Source: AP-15 sp963762575
Lineage (GTDB): Bacteria; Pseudomonadota; Alphaproteobacteria; ATCC43930; CGMCC-115725
DNA: 64,000 nucleotides
Reading direction: 5' to 3'
NCBI GenBank assembly: GCA_963762575.1
Contig: CAVXLL010000021.1
Span: 1-64,000 of the forward strand
Of the stretch, positions 28,509 through 37,441 are shown in pieces; position 1 is the first letter of the stretch; the number at the start of each line of letters is the position of its first letter. Made by a program: the position numbers and the translations under genes. The notes under the pieces were generated by a model. That model saw only the letters and a list, made by a program, of their open reading frames with translations, was not told where the DNA came from and searched no databases.

Positions 28509-31065
28509 CACGCGCAGAGACTACCGCAGCATTACCTTGCAGGAATGGTTTACGAGCCAAGCGCGGCGCACTCCCGATGCGGTAGCGGTCGCCTTCGGCG
28601 AGAGCGCCTGGACTTATCGCGAGCTCGACTGTCGGGCAGAACAGCTGGCAGCGCGCCTGCGCGCGGCTGGGGTACGGCGCGAAACGCTAGTGGGCATTTG
28701 CGCCGAGCGCTCGCCAGACATGATGGCCGGCTTGCTGGCGATTCTCAAAGCAGAGGGCGCCTACCTGCCGTGTGACCCTGAGCTCCCACCGGCGCGGCTG
28801 GCGTTCATTCTCGATGATGCGAAGCCCGCGGTATTGCTGACTCAACGCAAGTTGGCGCCGAGGTTGGCATCTTCGGGCGCGCGCTTGCTCTTTCTCGAGG
28901 ATGGCGGGGAGGTCACCGAGGGGGCCGCCCAAGCCAATCCTGGCGCGGGGATGGAGTTGCTGGCCTACGTTCTTTACACCTCCGGTTCGACCGGGAAGCC
29001 CAAAGGCGTGGAGATTCCGCATCGTGCTTTAATAAATCTGCTGGCCTCGATGCAGCGCGAACCCGGCTTCGGTGCCGATGATGCGCTGTTGGCAGTGACG
29101 ACCTTTTCGTTCGACATCGCGGCGCTCGAGTTGTTCCTGCCGCTGGTCAGTGGCGGCAAGGTGATCCTCAGTAGCCGGGAAGACGCCGTCGACCCGGTCC
29201 GGCTGGCCGCGCTGATTCGCCGCTCCCGCTGCACGGTAATGCAGGCGACGCCCTCGGCTTGGCGCAGTCTGATCGAGGCGGGCTGGCCCGGAGAACCCGG
29301 CCTCAAGATCCTCTGCGGCGGCGAGGCTTTGCCGCCGGATTTGGCCGAAGAGCTGCTGACCCGCGGCGCCAGCCTTTGGAATATGTATGGACCGACCGAG
29401 ACGACCATCTGGTCCGCGCTCCATAGGGTGCAAGGCGTCAGCGCCCCCGTGCCAATTGGACGTCCGATTGCCAATACCCGCATGTACATCCTGGACTCGC
29501 GGGGCAATCCAGTGCCGATCGGCGTCGCCGGTGAATTGCACATTGGCGGGGAAGGCCTCGCCCGCGGCTACCGCAACCACGCCGAGCTGACACGCGAGCG
29601 GTTTGTGACCCGGGATCAGCTGCCGGGCGAGCGCCTCTACCGCACCGGCGACATTGCGCGCATTCTCGACGACGGCATGATCGAGTGTCTCGGCCGGACT
29701 GACGCCCAGGTCAAGATTCGCGGTTTCCGGGTTGCGTTGGAAGAGATCGAGGCGGCGCTGGAAAGCTTTATTGACATTGCTGCTGCCGCGGTGAAGCCCT
29801 GGCCGCAGGCCGGCGGGGAACGCAACCTCGTCGCCTACGTCGTCGTAAGCGGGGCGACAGCGCCGCAGATGGCAGAGCTGCGGCAGCGGCTAGAGGAAAT
29901 CCTGCCCAGGTATATGGTTCCCTCACGCATCGTTCATCTGCCCGCGCTGCCACTGACGCCGAACGGCAAGGTCGACCGGAACCGACTGCCCGAGCCGCCC
30001 GCCGACGTGCCGCCCGTCGGCTTGGTTGCGCCATTGGGCGAGCGCGAACAGCGGCTCGCAAAGATCTGGCAGGAGCTCCTCGGCATCGCCGCTATCGGCA
30101 GGCATGATGATTTCTTCGGTCTTGGCGGGTATTCCCTGCTGGCCTCGAAGCTGCTGCGGCGGATCGAAACGGTTTTCGGTGCCACGCTGCCCGTGTGGAA
30201 GGTCTATCATGCGTCGACGCTGGCGCAGATGGCTGCCGCACTCACCGATATAGGACCGACGAGCGGACCGACCAACTCGCCTGCTCTGGAACCGGCACAA
30301 TCGCGGCCTGGCCTCCTCTGGCTCCACGCTGAAACGGATTTCTGGCCGTTGGCGAAGAAGATGGAACCAGATCAGCCGTTTGTCAGTGTTTGGGTGGATC
30401 GGGACGAGCTCGGTCTGCTTGGCGATCGCCCTTGTTTAACCGACATCGCAGTCGGCTTCGTGCGAGCGATCCGCTTCATTCAGCCGGCGGGCCCCTACTG
30501 CATAGGCGGCTTCTGCACACATGGTATCTTGGCCTTCGAAGTGGCAGCCCAGCTCGCCGCGCGAGGTGAGGAGGTCGCGCTAGTAATTCTACTGGATGTC
30601 GTCAATCCTAAACACTTTCGCGAGATGGGCGCGCTAAACAGGGTATCGTGCAAGCTCAAGTTTCATTTGATATCGCTCCGGCAGCTCCGGGGCGCCGCCC
30701 GGCGGCGCTATGCGCTGACCTGTTTGCGCTACAGGCTAGCCCGTTTGCGCGCAGTCGCGCTCCGGCATCGGCAGGTGATCTCAGGCCTGATGCCTAGTTT
30801 TCACGACGTCCTCGAGCGCGCCGCGCTCCTCTATGAGCCGAAGCCATATGCGGGGGCGGTGGTGTTGCTGCAGCCGACCCAACGGGCGGTTGATTACCGA
30901 TCGGGCTGGACGGACTTGCTCACCGGTGCGTTCAGCGCCCTCGATTGTCCGGGGGACCATAATTCCATGCTGGAGGAGCCGAACGTGCAGGTTCTGGCTG
31001 CCACGATCCGTGCCTGTTTAAGCCGAGCGCGAGTAGCGCGAGGTTGGCGGGGGGCCGCGGAATGA
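28423..31065 (+). CDS. NRPS module 2: adenylation-thiolation-thioesterase, glycine-type code
   Basis: This 880-residue protein starts at GTG 28423, inside the C-domain gene. The A domain (about 15-525) has YTSGSTGKPKG, NMYGPTE, YRTGD and PNGKVDR (Lys516). Pocket residues read DILQLGMIW plus Lys, one change from the classic glycine code. The carrier serine is Ser571 in GGYS. The thioesterase (about 628-870) has Cys698 as nucleophile in GGFCTHG, Asp725 in ILLDVVNP and His846 in GDHNSM. A His replaces the usual Gly after the nucleophile. It should activate glycine, accept the upstream residue and release the product by hydrolysis or cyclisation. Confidence 0.9.
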   Translation: MTAMPDRTLADLPMLGERELRQLQVEWNDTRRDYRSITLQEWFTSQARRTPDAVAVAFGESAWTYRELDCRAEQLAARLRAAGVRRETLVGICAERSPDMMAGLLAILKAEGAYLPCDPELPPARLAFILDDAKPAVLLTQRKLAPRLASSGARLLFLEDGGEVTEGAAQANPGAGMELLAYVLYTSGSTGKPKGVEIPHRALINLLASMQREPGFGADDALLAVTTFSFDIAALELFLPLVSGGKVILSSREDAVDPVRLAALIRRSRCTVMQATPSAWRSLIEAGWPGEPGLKILCGGEALPPDLAEELLTRGASLWNMYGPTETTIWSALHRVQGVSAPVPIGRPIANTRMYILDSRGNPVPIGVAGELHIGGEGLARGYRNHAELTRERFVTRDQLPGERLYRTGDIARILDDGMIECLGRTDAQVKIRGFRVALEEIEAALESFIDIAAAAVKPWPQAGGERNLVAYVVVSGATAPQMAELRQRLEEILPRYMVPSRIVHLPALPLTPNGKVDRNRLPEPPADVPPVGLVAPLGEREQRLAKIWQELLGIAAIGRHDDFFGLGGYSLLASKLLRRIETVFGATLPVWKVYHASTLAQMAAALTDIGPTSGPTNSPALEPAQSRPGLLWLHAETDFWPLAKKMEPDQPFVSVWVDRDELGLLGDRPCLTDIAVGFVRAIRFIQPAGPYCIGGFCTHGILAFEVAAQLAARGEEVALVILLDVVNPKHFREMGALNRVSCKLKFHLISLRQLRGAARRRYALTCLRYRLARLRAVALRHRQVISGLMPSFHDVLERAALLYEPKPYAGAVVLLQPTQRAVDYRSGWTDLLTGAFSALDCPGDHNSMLEEPNVQVLAATIRACLSRARVARGWRGAAE

Positions 31066-31069
31066 TGCT

Positions 31070-31774
31070 ATGGCGGGGGTGGTAATCGAGATCGTTTGGA
31101 TCGATATGGATATGAAGGACGCACCGCTAGGCCATTTCTTTGATACCCTCGATGAAGATGAGCGCGCCCGCACCAGGCGATACTGCTTCGCGCGTGACCG
31201 GGTGCGCTTTATTGTCCGGCGAGGTCGACTGCGCGAACTGCTAGCGCGCCGTCTTGAGTGTGCTCCGTCGCGGATTCGCTTCTCCCGCAACGTCTTTGGC
31301 AAGCCGTCGATCGAGGCAAGCAATCTTCGGTTCAGCCTGTCGCATTCGCATTCCATCGCGCTTTACGCAATTACCGAGGGATTGGAAGTCGGCTGCGATA
31401 TCGAGCGACTTGATCCGCACCTTCCCACCGACCAGATTGCTGAGCGGTTCTTCGCGCCGCTAGAGGTGCGCATGCTGCGGTCACTTGCTCCCTCCATGCA
31501 AGTGCAAGGCTTCTTCAATTGCTGGACCCGCAAAGAGGCGTACGTCAAGGCGCGCGGTGATGGGTTATCGGTCCCGCTCGACGGCTTCGCTGTGTCCTTG
31601 GCGCCCGGCGAGCCCGCCGCGTTGCTGCACGGCTGCGACGGCTGGTCTGTCGAGTCCTTCGACACGGTTCCCGGCTATCACGCCGCAGTAGTGGCAGAGA
31701 ACGCGGGCTGGCGTCTCGACCTGGCAAATAAGACGCGTGATCCTGTTCGGGCGTGGTCCAGGCGCTCGCTGTGA
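31070..31774 (+). CDS. Sfp-type 4'-phosphopantetheinyl transferase
   Basis: This 234-residue enzyme converts apo carrier proteins to the holo form using CoA. The ACPS motifs are GCDIERLD (about 108-115) and WTRKEAYVKARGDGL (about 153-167), with the upstream FSLSHSHSIALYA substrate loop. It starts 4 bases after the thioesterase stop, so it is the last gene of the operon and a dedicated activator of the two carrier domains. Confidence 0.93.
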   Translation: MAGVVIEIVWIDMDMKDAPLGHFFDTLDEDERARTRRYCFARDRVRFIVRRGRLRELLARRLECAPSRIRFSRNVFGKPSIEASNLRFSLSHSHSIALYAITEGLEVGCDIERLDPHLPTDQIAERFFAPLEVRMLRSLAPSMQVQGFFNCWTRKEAYVKARGDGLSVPLDGFAVSLAPGEPAALLHGCDGWSVESFDTVPGYHAAVVAENAGWRLDLANKTRDPVRAWSRRSL

Positions 31775-31843
31775 GAGCGCGACCCCGGGAGGCGCGCCGA
31801 AGGTCCGGCGCGATGATCAGCGGATGGCGGACCAAGCGGAACA

Positions 31844-31871
31844 AGTGTCCACTACCAGCCTAGTGGACACT
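31844..31871. terminator. Perfect 11-bp hairpin after the NRPS operon
   Basis: AGTGTCCACTA (31844-31854), loop CCAGCC, TAGTGGACACT (31861-31871). It lies 70 bases after the PPTase stop and could end the operon transcript. There is no following T-run, so it may instead be abutting ends of a lost insertion sequence. Confidence 0.45.
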
Positions 31872-31910
31872 CAGCAGCAGCCGGCCCGGACGAAGCGGTC
31901 GCTATTTCCT

Positions 31911-32270
31911 CTACTCGATGTTCCGCAAGAACGCGATCGGTGCGCCGACCACGCCGGTCAGGTAGGAGCGAAACACGGCGCGGGCGTGGCACTGCCCCAG
32001 CGGGATGAACGGCACGACCTCGAAGGCGCGCTGCTGGATTTGCGCGGCGATCTCACGCCGCGCGGCGTCGTCGGTCGCCGCGAACCACTCGGCGCGCAGC
32101 GCCTCGAGCTTCTCATCGTCTGCCCAGCCCGGCAGCACCCCCTTGGCTCCGGGCGGGCGCGCAGGTTTCGCGTTGTGGCCGGGTTCAGCGTGTCGTAGGC
32201 CGCTCTGCCTTCGCGGCGGGCGCCGGCGCATACCGGTCGTGGTGGCGCACCCATTCCATGCCGACCCCGC
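31911..32270 (-). pseudogene. Peptide/nickel ABC-transporter substrate-binding protein, C-terminal fragment
   Basis: The frame ending at 31911 reads LEALRAEWFAATDDAARREI, AFEVVPFIPLGQ and FRSYLTGVVGAPIAFLRNIE, the standard end of SBP_bac_5 proteins. Further 5' the match switches frame (YDTLNPATTRNLR), and it ends at IS66 debris near 32.3 kb. Only about 110 of more than 500 residues remain. Confidence 0.65.
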
Positions 32271-32369
32271 CCTCGTCTCGGCCTTTAGGGTGAGATCGAG
32301 CAGCCTGTATGTGTGCATCATCACCTCCACTCCGGGGCCTGCGGCCAGTGTGCAGGCCCCGCTCCCCGG

Positions 32370-32575
32370 TTCCGCGCAGCAGTTCGTCGAGACGAGATAA
32401 CGGGTGATCGTCGATCCGGCGCGCCGCCTCTGCGCGATCGGCCCCTTGGTGGGCTCGGAGAGCAGGACGAACTTGCGCCGGCCGTGCGCCCAGCACGCCG
32501 CCTCCGTGGTCGGGCCGTGCTGCTGGCGGTCGGCACGGTAGAGATCGTTGAACCCGCCATAGGCATCGGCTTAAC
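32370..32575 (-). pseudogene. IS66-family transposase TnpC remnant
   Basis: One frame reads ADAYGGFNDLYRADRQQ followed by EAACWAHGRRKFVLL, the core of the IS66 DDE domain. After an internal deletion another frame reads RIDDHPLSRLDELL, its C-terminus. The ends and the other IS66 genes are absent. Confidence 0.7.
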
Positions 32576-32666
32576 CGTGATCACCCTAACGACCGCTTTC
32601 GGCGCTATATAACCTTATAACCCTTGCTTGGCGCCTGCCGCATGGGGAAAGGGGCCGAATAGATCG

Positions 32667-33278
32667 TCAGGATCCTGTGGGCGTATGCGCCGCAACCAGT
32701 GTTTGGAACATTTCGGCGAGGCGTTCGGCAGGACCGCGCGGCCCTAGGCTTTGAATGGTGACGCGGGCGCCCTCGCCCAGCAGAAACAGCTCATCGGCGA
32801 GGAGTTCAGGGTCGCGCAGCCCCGCCTTGCGACAGAGCTCGATGATCAGTTCGCGGTGCCGGCTCTTGCATTGCTCGATCACGCGCCGGGCCGGGTGATC
32901 GGCGTCCGGCAATTCGACCGCCGCATTGGCGAAGGCGCAGCCGCGCTCGGTCCCGCCGAGCTTGAATTCGGCAATGAAGCGCAGCCAGGCGAGCAACTGC
33001 TCCTTTGGTTGTCCGGCACGGACCCGTTCAATCCCGGCCCAGGACGTTTCCAGCTCCCGGCCGTATTCGCGCAGGCACTCGGCGACCAGCTCGTCCTTCG
33101 ATGCGAAGTGACGGTAGAGCGTCGTCTTGTTGGTGTCGGCTGCCTCGGCGATCGCGTCGACGCTGACTGTGTGAATCCCGTATCGGTAGAACAGCTCGCG
33201 AGCGGCTTTCAGAATTCGCGCGCGCGGTGGAGCAGGTGGCTCTTTCAGGATCTCTGTCCTCCCCGTTTCGGGTGCCAT
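32667..33278 (-). CDS. TetR-family transcriptional regulator
   Basis: This intact 203-residue repressor has a standard N-terminal HTH: RILKAARELFYRYGIHTVSV, DAIAEAADTNKTTLYRHFAS, KDELVAECL. The ligand domain is not recognisable. It is divergent from the MlaC-like gene at 33400, and the 120-base intergenic region holds an 18-base tandem repeat that is a likely operator. Autoregulation and control of 33400 are inferred. Confidence 0.85.
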   Translation of the reverse strand: MAPETGRTEILKEPPAPPRARILKAARELFYRYGIHTVSVDAIAEAADTNKTTLYRHFASKDELVAECLREYGRELETSWAGIERVRAGQPKEQLLAWLRFIAEFKLGGTERGCAFANAAVELPDADHPARRVIEQCKSRHRELIIELCRKAGLRDPELLADELFLLGEGARVTIQSLGPRGPAERLAEMFQTLVAAHTPTGS

Positions 33279-33298
33279 CTGTTCTCCCCTTGAAATAT

Positions 33299-33342
33299 GT
33301 GTAACCGGTCAGTACCTAATTCGTGTGTAACCGGTCAGTACC
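33299..33342. promoter_or_regulatory. Tandem 18-base repeat, probable TetR operator
   Basis: GTGTAACCGGTCAGTACC occurs at 33299-33316 and again, identical, at 33325-33342, with a period of 26 bases. Each contains the palindrome ACCGGT flanked by partly symmetrical TA/TCAGTA, typical of TetR-family sites. Position between divergent tetR and the MlaC-like gene supports an operator. Confidence 0.65.
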
Positions 33343-33399
33343 ATAGATGGGTGGCTGTGACGCGTTTTCCAGCCCCCGAAGATCTCTAGGAAGGGGCTC

Positions 33400-34236
33400 A
33401 TGGATTTCCAGAAGACCGAGCCGGGCAATGACGGTTCCAAAACTTCCCTCTATCACGCGACCGGGTTGCCGCGCGGTGTGTCCGAGGCGCTCGCCGATCC
33501 GATCGTCAAGGCCGTGATGACCGCCGACCGGGTCGATCCGAAACGCTTCGAGGAGTTGTTGCGGCGCGTAGCTGCCTGGCTTGCGTCGCGCGACCCGCAG
33601 AATAGCTCCGCGCCCCTCACCCGGCCTGAGCAACCCGCCGGCGGCACCGGCCTCGCGACGCTCGCCAAAGGCTTCGTTCTCACCCTTGCGGTGATCGCAG
33701 GCCTCTCGGTGGCGCCGCGTCCTGCTGCGGCCGACGAGGCCCCGATCGCGTTCATCCGCACCCTCGGCACCCAGGCCGTCTCGGTGATCCGCTCCGAGGT
33801 GCCGCTGCCTAACAAAGCGTACTATTTCGGTCAGATGGTCCGGCAGGATTTCGATCTGGCCGGTATCTGCCGGTTCGTGCTCGGTGCCTATTGGCGCCTC
33901 GCGAGCCCGACGGAGCGGCAAGAGTTCTGCGCTGATTTCGCGGATCGGCTCGTTCGTTTCTACGGCCGGCAGCTCGCCCAATCCGGCGACGGAGATTTCG
34001 TCGTAACCGGCAGCCGGACCGACCCCGACGGCGTTATCGTGACCAGCAGGATCATCCGCGCGCAGGGTGCTCCGATAGCTGTGGAGTGGCGGCTCGGGGT
34101 CAGCGACGGCCACTACAAGATCGAGGATCTCGCTATTGACGGCGTGAGCATGGCCTTGGCGCAGCGCTCCGAGATCGCGGCGCTTATCGCGCGCGAGGGC
34201 GGGCAGATCGGAACGCTGCTCGCAACGATGCGATAG
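33400..34236 (+). CDS. MlaC/Ttg2D-like periplasmic lipid-carrier protein with N-terminal extension
   Basis: Residues about 105-278 match the MlaC (toluene-tolerance Ttg2, HpnM) family: FIRTLGTQAVSVI, PLPNKAYYFGQMVRQDFDLA, ICRFVLGAYWRLASPTERQE, FVVTGSRTDPDGVIV and DLAIDGVSMALAQRSEIAAL. These carry phospholipid or hopanoid between membranes. A hydrophobic segment (KGFVLTLAVIAGLSV) and AAADEA near residue 111 look like a signal sequence. However, about 88 residues precede it, including GVSEALADPIVKAVMTADRV, a conserved-looking extension. Internal starts would shorten it. Probably regulated by the divergent TetR. Confidence 0.78.
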   Translation: MDFQKTEPGNDGSKTSLYHATGLPRGVSEALADPIVKAVMTADRVDPKRFEELLRRVAAWLASRDPQNSSAPLTRPEQPAGGTGLATLAKGFVLTLAVIAGLSVAPRPAAADEAPIAFIRTLGTQAVSVIRSEVPLPNKAYYFGQMVRQDFDLAGICRFVLGAYWRLASPTERQEFCADFADRLVRFYGRQLAQSGDGDFVVTGSRTDPDGVIVTSRIIRAQGAPIAVEWRLGVSDGHYKIEDLAIDGVSMALAQRSEIAALIAREGGQIGTLLATMR

Positions 34237-34247
34237 AGGGGATTAGA

Positions 34248-34370
34248 CTGAGCTCCGTAGTACGACGCCTGCGCGACGTCGGAGCCGGCATCGCCGACGG
34301 CCGTATTCGTTTTGGAGAGGAGATCAGTGCCTTCCTCACCCGATGGATCGTCAAAACCGAGGCCAATTAG
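34248..34370 (+). CDS. Possible small ORF with hemerythrin-like pattern
   Basis: Forty codons read VVRRLRDVGAGIADGRIRFG and FLTRWIVKTEAN, vaguely like the end of bacteriohemerythrin. There is no good start codon (CTG). It may be a remnant or non-coding. Confidence 0.2.
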   Translation: MSSVVRRLRDVGAGIADGRIRFGEEISAFLTRWIVKTEAN

Positions 34371-34426
34371 CTAGGTTTAAAACGGGGGCCAGGGCCCGGT
34401 CACCTCGGGCCGATGGAGACTATGCC

Positions 34427-34675
34427 ATGACCATCAATGAACTGATGCAACAGATCGAGGAGACGGAGCGCCTCATCGCCGTGTATCGCAACGCCAATGA
34501 GGTGATTGTCGGCACCCAAGACGAAGTCTATAGCAGGCGTGGCCTCATAAACCGAACCACCCTCACGGCGGCCGAGATTGGCGACCATATCGTCCGCATC
34601 CTCGAGCGCCGACTTGCGACAATGCGAGCAGAGCTCCGGAAGCTCGGCGTCGAATATCAAGGGGGAAGCCGCTGA
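34427..34675 (+). CDS. Small helical protein, function unknown
   Basis: The ATG at 34427 with GGAG about nine bases upstream gives 82 residues, starting MTINELMQQIEETERLIAVY. The pattern is two amphipathic helices separated by VGTQDEVYSRRGLINRTTLT, like a small coiled-coil protein. Not recognised. Confidence 0.55.
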   Translation: MTINELMQQIEETERLIAVYRNANEVIVGTQDEVYSRRGLINRTTLTAAEIGDHIVRILERRLATMRAELRKLGVEYQGGSR

Positions 34676-34922
34676 TGCCGACCGGTTGAGGGGCGCCCCG
34701 CAGGATGACGTTGTCCAACCGCTTCGGCTTCACCCGGCGGCATGGGATATCCTTCGAGCAAGTCCCCCCAACGGTTACGTCGCCTACGCATATCGTCCGG
34801 GCGTCGCTGCGTTCCAGCCGAGCCGGTGATCCGTTCGATTTTCCAGCAGCCGCACGGTTCGTTGTTGATTCGCCCCTGTAGGGAACAAGATTTCGAACCT
34901 GTATGGGGCTTTTCCTGTCAAG

Positions 34923-36113
34923 TGTGTCAATCGGCGACGAAGTCTGACCCCGGATCGGCATGCAAAATCGACCCCGACGGGCATCGGCTCAGGCTTGTCG
35001 CGGTAGCGAACAGGAGGGCCCCGCGCGCGTCGCGTAGTGCCCTCACGAGCGACGAAGCGGCGCGCGTGGGAGTTGCCTGTTTGGCCCACCGGGGCAAGCC
35101 GGGGTGGTACTCAGGCGCGGTGCTTAAAGCGCCAGCTCTCGTTTCCGGTCTCGATGATTTCGCGGTGATGGGTCAGTCGGTCGAGTAGCGCAGTGGTCAT
35201 CTTGGCGTCGCCAAAAACGCTGGGCCATTCGCCAAAAGCGAGATTGGTAAGTGACGAGGACTGAGGTTTGCTCGTAGAGCCGGCTGATCAGATGAAACAG
35301 CAGCTGACCGCCAGCCTGAGCGAACGGCAGACGCACATCCGCAGAAAACGGCGGTTGAACTGGCGGTCCTTGCCGATGAATACGGTCTCGACCGCCGTCT
35401 TCATGTTGTCGTAGATGCCGCGGGTGCAGTTCCCCTTGAAGAAAGCGAAGGCGCAGTTGTGCGCGTCGAACACCATCTCCTGGATCTCGCGCGAGTAGGC
35501 TCGCACGAACAGCATTCGGCTGTGGCAGCGTCGGACATGCGCCACTTTGACGGTGACCGTCACCCCGTTGATCAGCACGACCTCCTGGCTCCAGTCGAAC
35601 TGGTAGGCCTCGCCCGGTGCAAAGCTCAGCGGCACATAGGCCTCTGCCGTCGCCGCCCCGCGCGTGACACGCCATCTTTTCGCATAGCGGCGGACCGCGT
35701 CGTAGCCGCCGGCATAACCCAGGCCGCACAGCTCCTCGAAAATCCGGATCAGCGTCAGTCGCTCGCGTAGCGGCTTCGCCTCGTTCGCTGCCAGTATCTG
35801 GTCGAGATCGTCACGCCATGGTCCCAGCTTCGGCCGCGGCTGCACTTGGCGTCCGTACTCGAAAGCCGTGGCTCCCCAACGCAACACCTTGCGCACCGTG
35901 TTCCGCGACACCTTCAGCTCGCGGACGATCTCCTTGATCGACTTGCCTTTAACAAAATGCTCTCGCCTGATCCGTTCGATCGTCCCCACAACCAGCATCC
36001 CCCGCCACCCGCTCGCATCCCCAGCGGGCAGCCTGCGCATCACATCGCAAAGGGGGTCAAAATTGGATGCCGATTACCCCGATACCGGGGTCAATGTTCC
36101 ACGCCGAAACACA
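34923..36113 (-). mobile_element. IS21-family remnant with internal deletion
   Basis: Ends TGTGTCAATCGGCGACGAAG (34923) and, inward from 36113, TGTGTTTCGGCGTGGAACAT are related, and both lead into GACCCCGG. Inside, on the minus strand, an istA N-terminus (EHFVKGKSIKEIVRELKVSR, FAPGEAYQFDWSQE) runs into an istB C-terminus (FHLISRLYEQTSVLVT, then out of frame), so about 1.3 kb is deleted. It is inserted at the 3' end of mobB. It cannot be active. Confidence 0.7.
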
Positions 36114-36566
36114 AGAAAGGGGCAACCATGGCAAGGGAAGTCCCGACAGCGCCTCGTCGGACGCAACCGCAACCACGAGTGGGTCGTCAGCATTGCGCGC
36201 CGGCTTCCCCAGCAAAATGGGCGGTGGACCTCGATCTTGGGATGGGGATGGAATTTGAAGCCCTCGACCAACAGCAGGTCAACGGCGTCATCTGCGCTAC
36301 TAGCTCGTCAAGGGGCGGTTCGGCGTCGCCACGCAATACGTGCTGCAGAGCCCAGCGGCAGCCCGAGACGGTCATGACCTCGCGCGCGCCGGCCTCGCGG
36401 TGGCGCCAAGAATCCTTGCCCGGCTGATCGAGATCGAAGGCATGGTGCGCATGCTTGACAGTCGAAACCGTGACCCGCGGGCGATCAGTTCGGGTATCAC
36501 CGCTGTCATCAACGTCGTCTTGCCGCTGCCGCTCCATCCGCAGAGGCCGAAAATCCTCATCGCCAA
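36114..36566 (-). pseudogene. mobB: Molybdopterin-guanine dinucleotide biosynthesis adapter MobB, broken
   Basis: Segments in successive frames rebuild MobB: RIFGLCGWSGSGKTTLMTAV (Walker A), then VSTVKHAHHAFDLDQPGKDS and WRHREAGAREV, then LVEGFKFHPHPKIEVHRP, then a last segment with DDPLVVAVASDEALSGLPLP. At least three single-base frameshifts separate them. The reading ends at the IS21 remnant at 36113. MobB is a GTP-binding helper in molybdenum cofactor synthesis. Confidence 0.82.
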
Positions 36567-37441
36567 TTCCCGGTTTCTATCTCAGGCCGCGATGCGGCCG
36601 TCGCGCGGTCGTTGCTCGCGACATATCAGTCAGCGGTCTTCTAGATTCTGCGCTGCCCAAAGCGAGTTGCGCAGATAGTTTGCGCACTGATTGAAGGAAG
36701 CGTTACCTGGGGCAATACCTACATAGGCGCAAGCCATATTGGCTCGTGTCCACGCGTCTTGATCCGCGCGCTCAATGGAAGCGATGTTCTGAGTGCCACA
36801 TGCAAGTTAACACGGTGCGTGACATTCTTACCTCCGTTGTAATCGGGTCGATCCGGTCGGTCGTTGTTCGCGGGATGGCGGTAGTTATCCCGTACTGGAG
36901 GGATCTACTGGGATTTTCCGGCATTGACCACGCAGACTGCGAAAGCCGGCGTCCCGGGTCGGAGGCCCTTCCGCTCGCAACCACCGCGGTCCGTCGAGAC
37001 CAGCCGCGCCTGATCCAACTCTGCCAAGCTTTGGTCGAGGTTCGTGATTTCGGAATGAGCATGTCTACACCCAGGCTCACAATGCCACGATCGGTAGTTG
37101 AGCGACTCCGCTTCCTCTCTATCAAGCTCGTCACTGCACCGGGCGTTATCGTAAACTCAGTCCGCACTCCAGCTCCGCGGGCAATCAGCGAGCTCATTGC
37201 CGACCCAGCCAACGGACCGGCCGTTAGACTAGCGCGGCTCCATAATTCTCACGAGCCGCGATCTGGTTACTGCCTCCTGTACAGGAGATGTCTCCCGGGC
37301 GGAGGAGCGTTGGTGGCACCGATAGTAGGTGCGCCGGCGGGAGGAATAGCAGTGACCATATTCCCAAGGATTTACGAATTTTCACGCGACACGAGCTGGG
37401 AGCGATGCAATATGGCCCAGGGAATGAGATAGGAAGCCGTC
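36567..37441. other. About 870 bases without a recognised gene
   Basis: Both strands carry open frames (36746-37432 on plus, 36772-37212 on minus), but neither shows a recognisable motif, a good ribosome site or convincing codon use. Base composition is lower in GC than average. Probably degenerate DNA. Confidence 0.3.
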
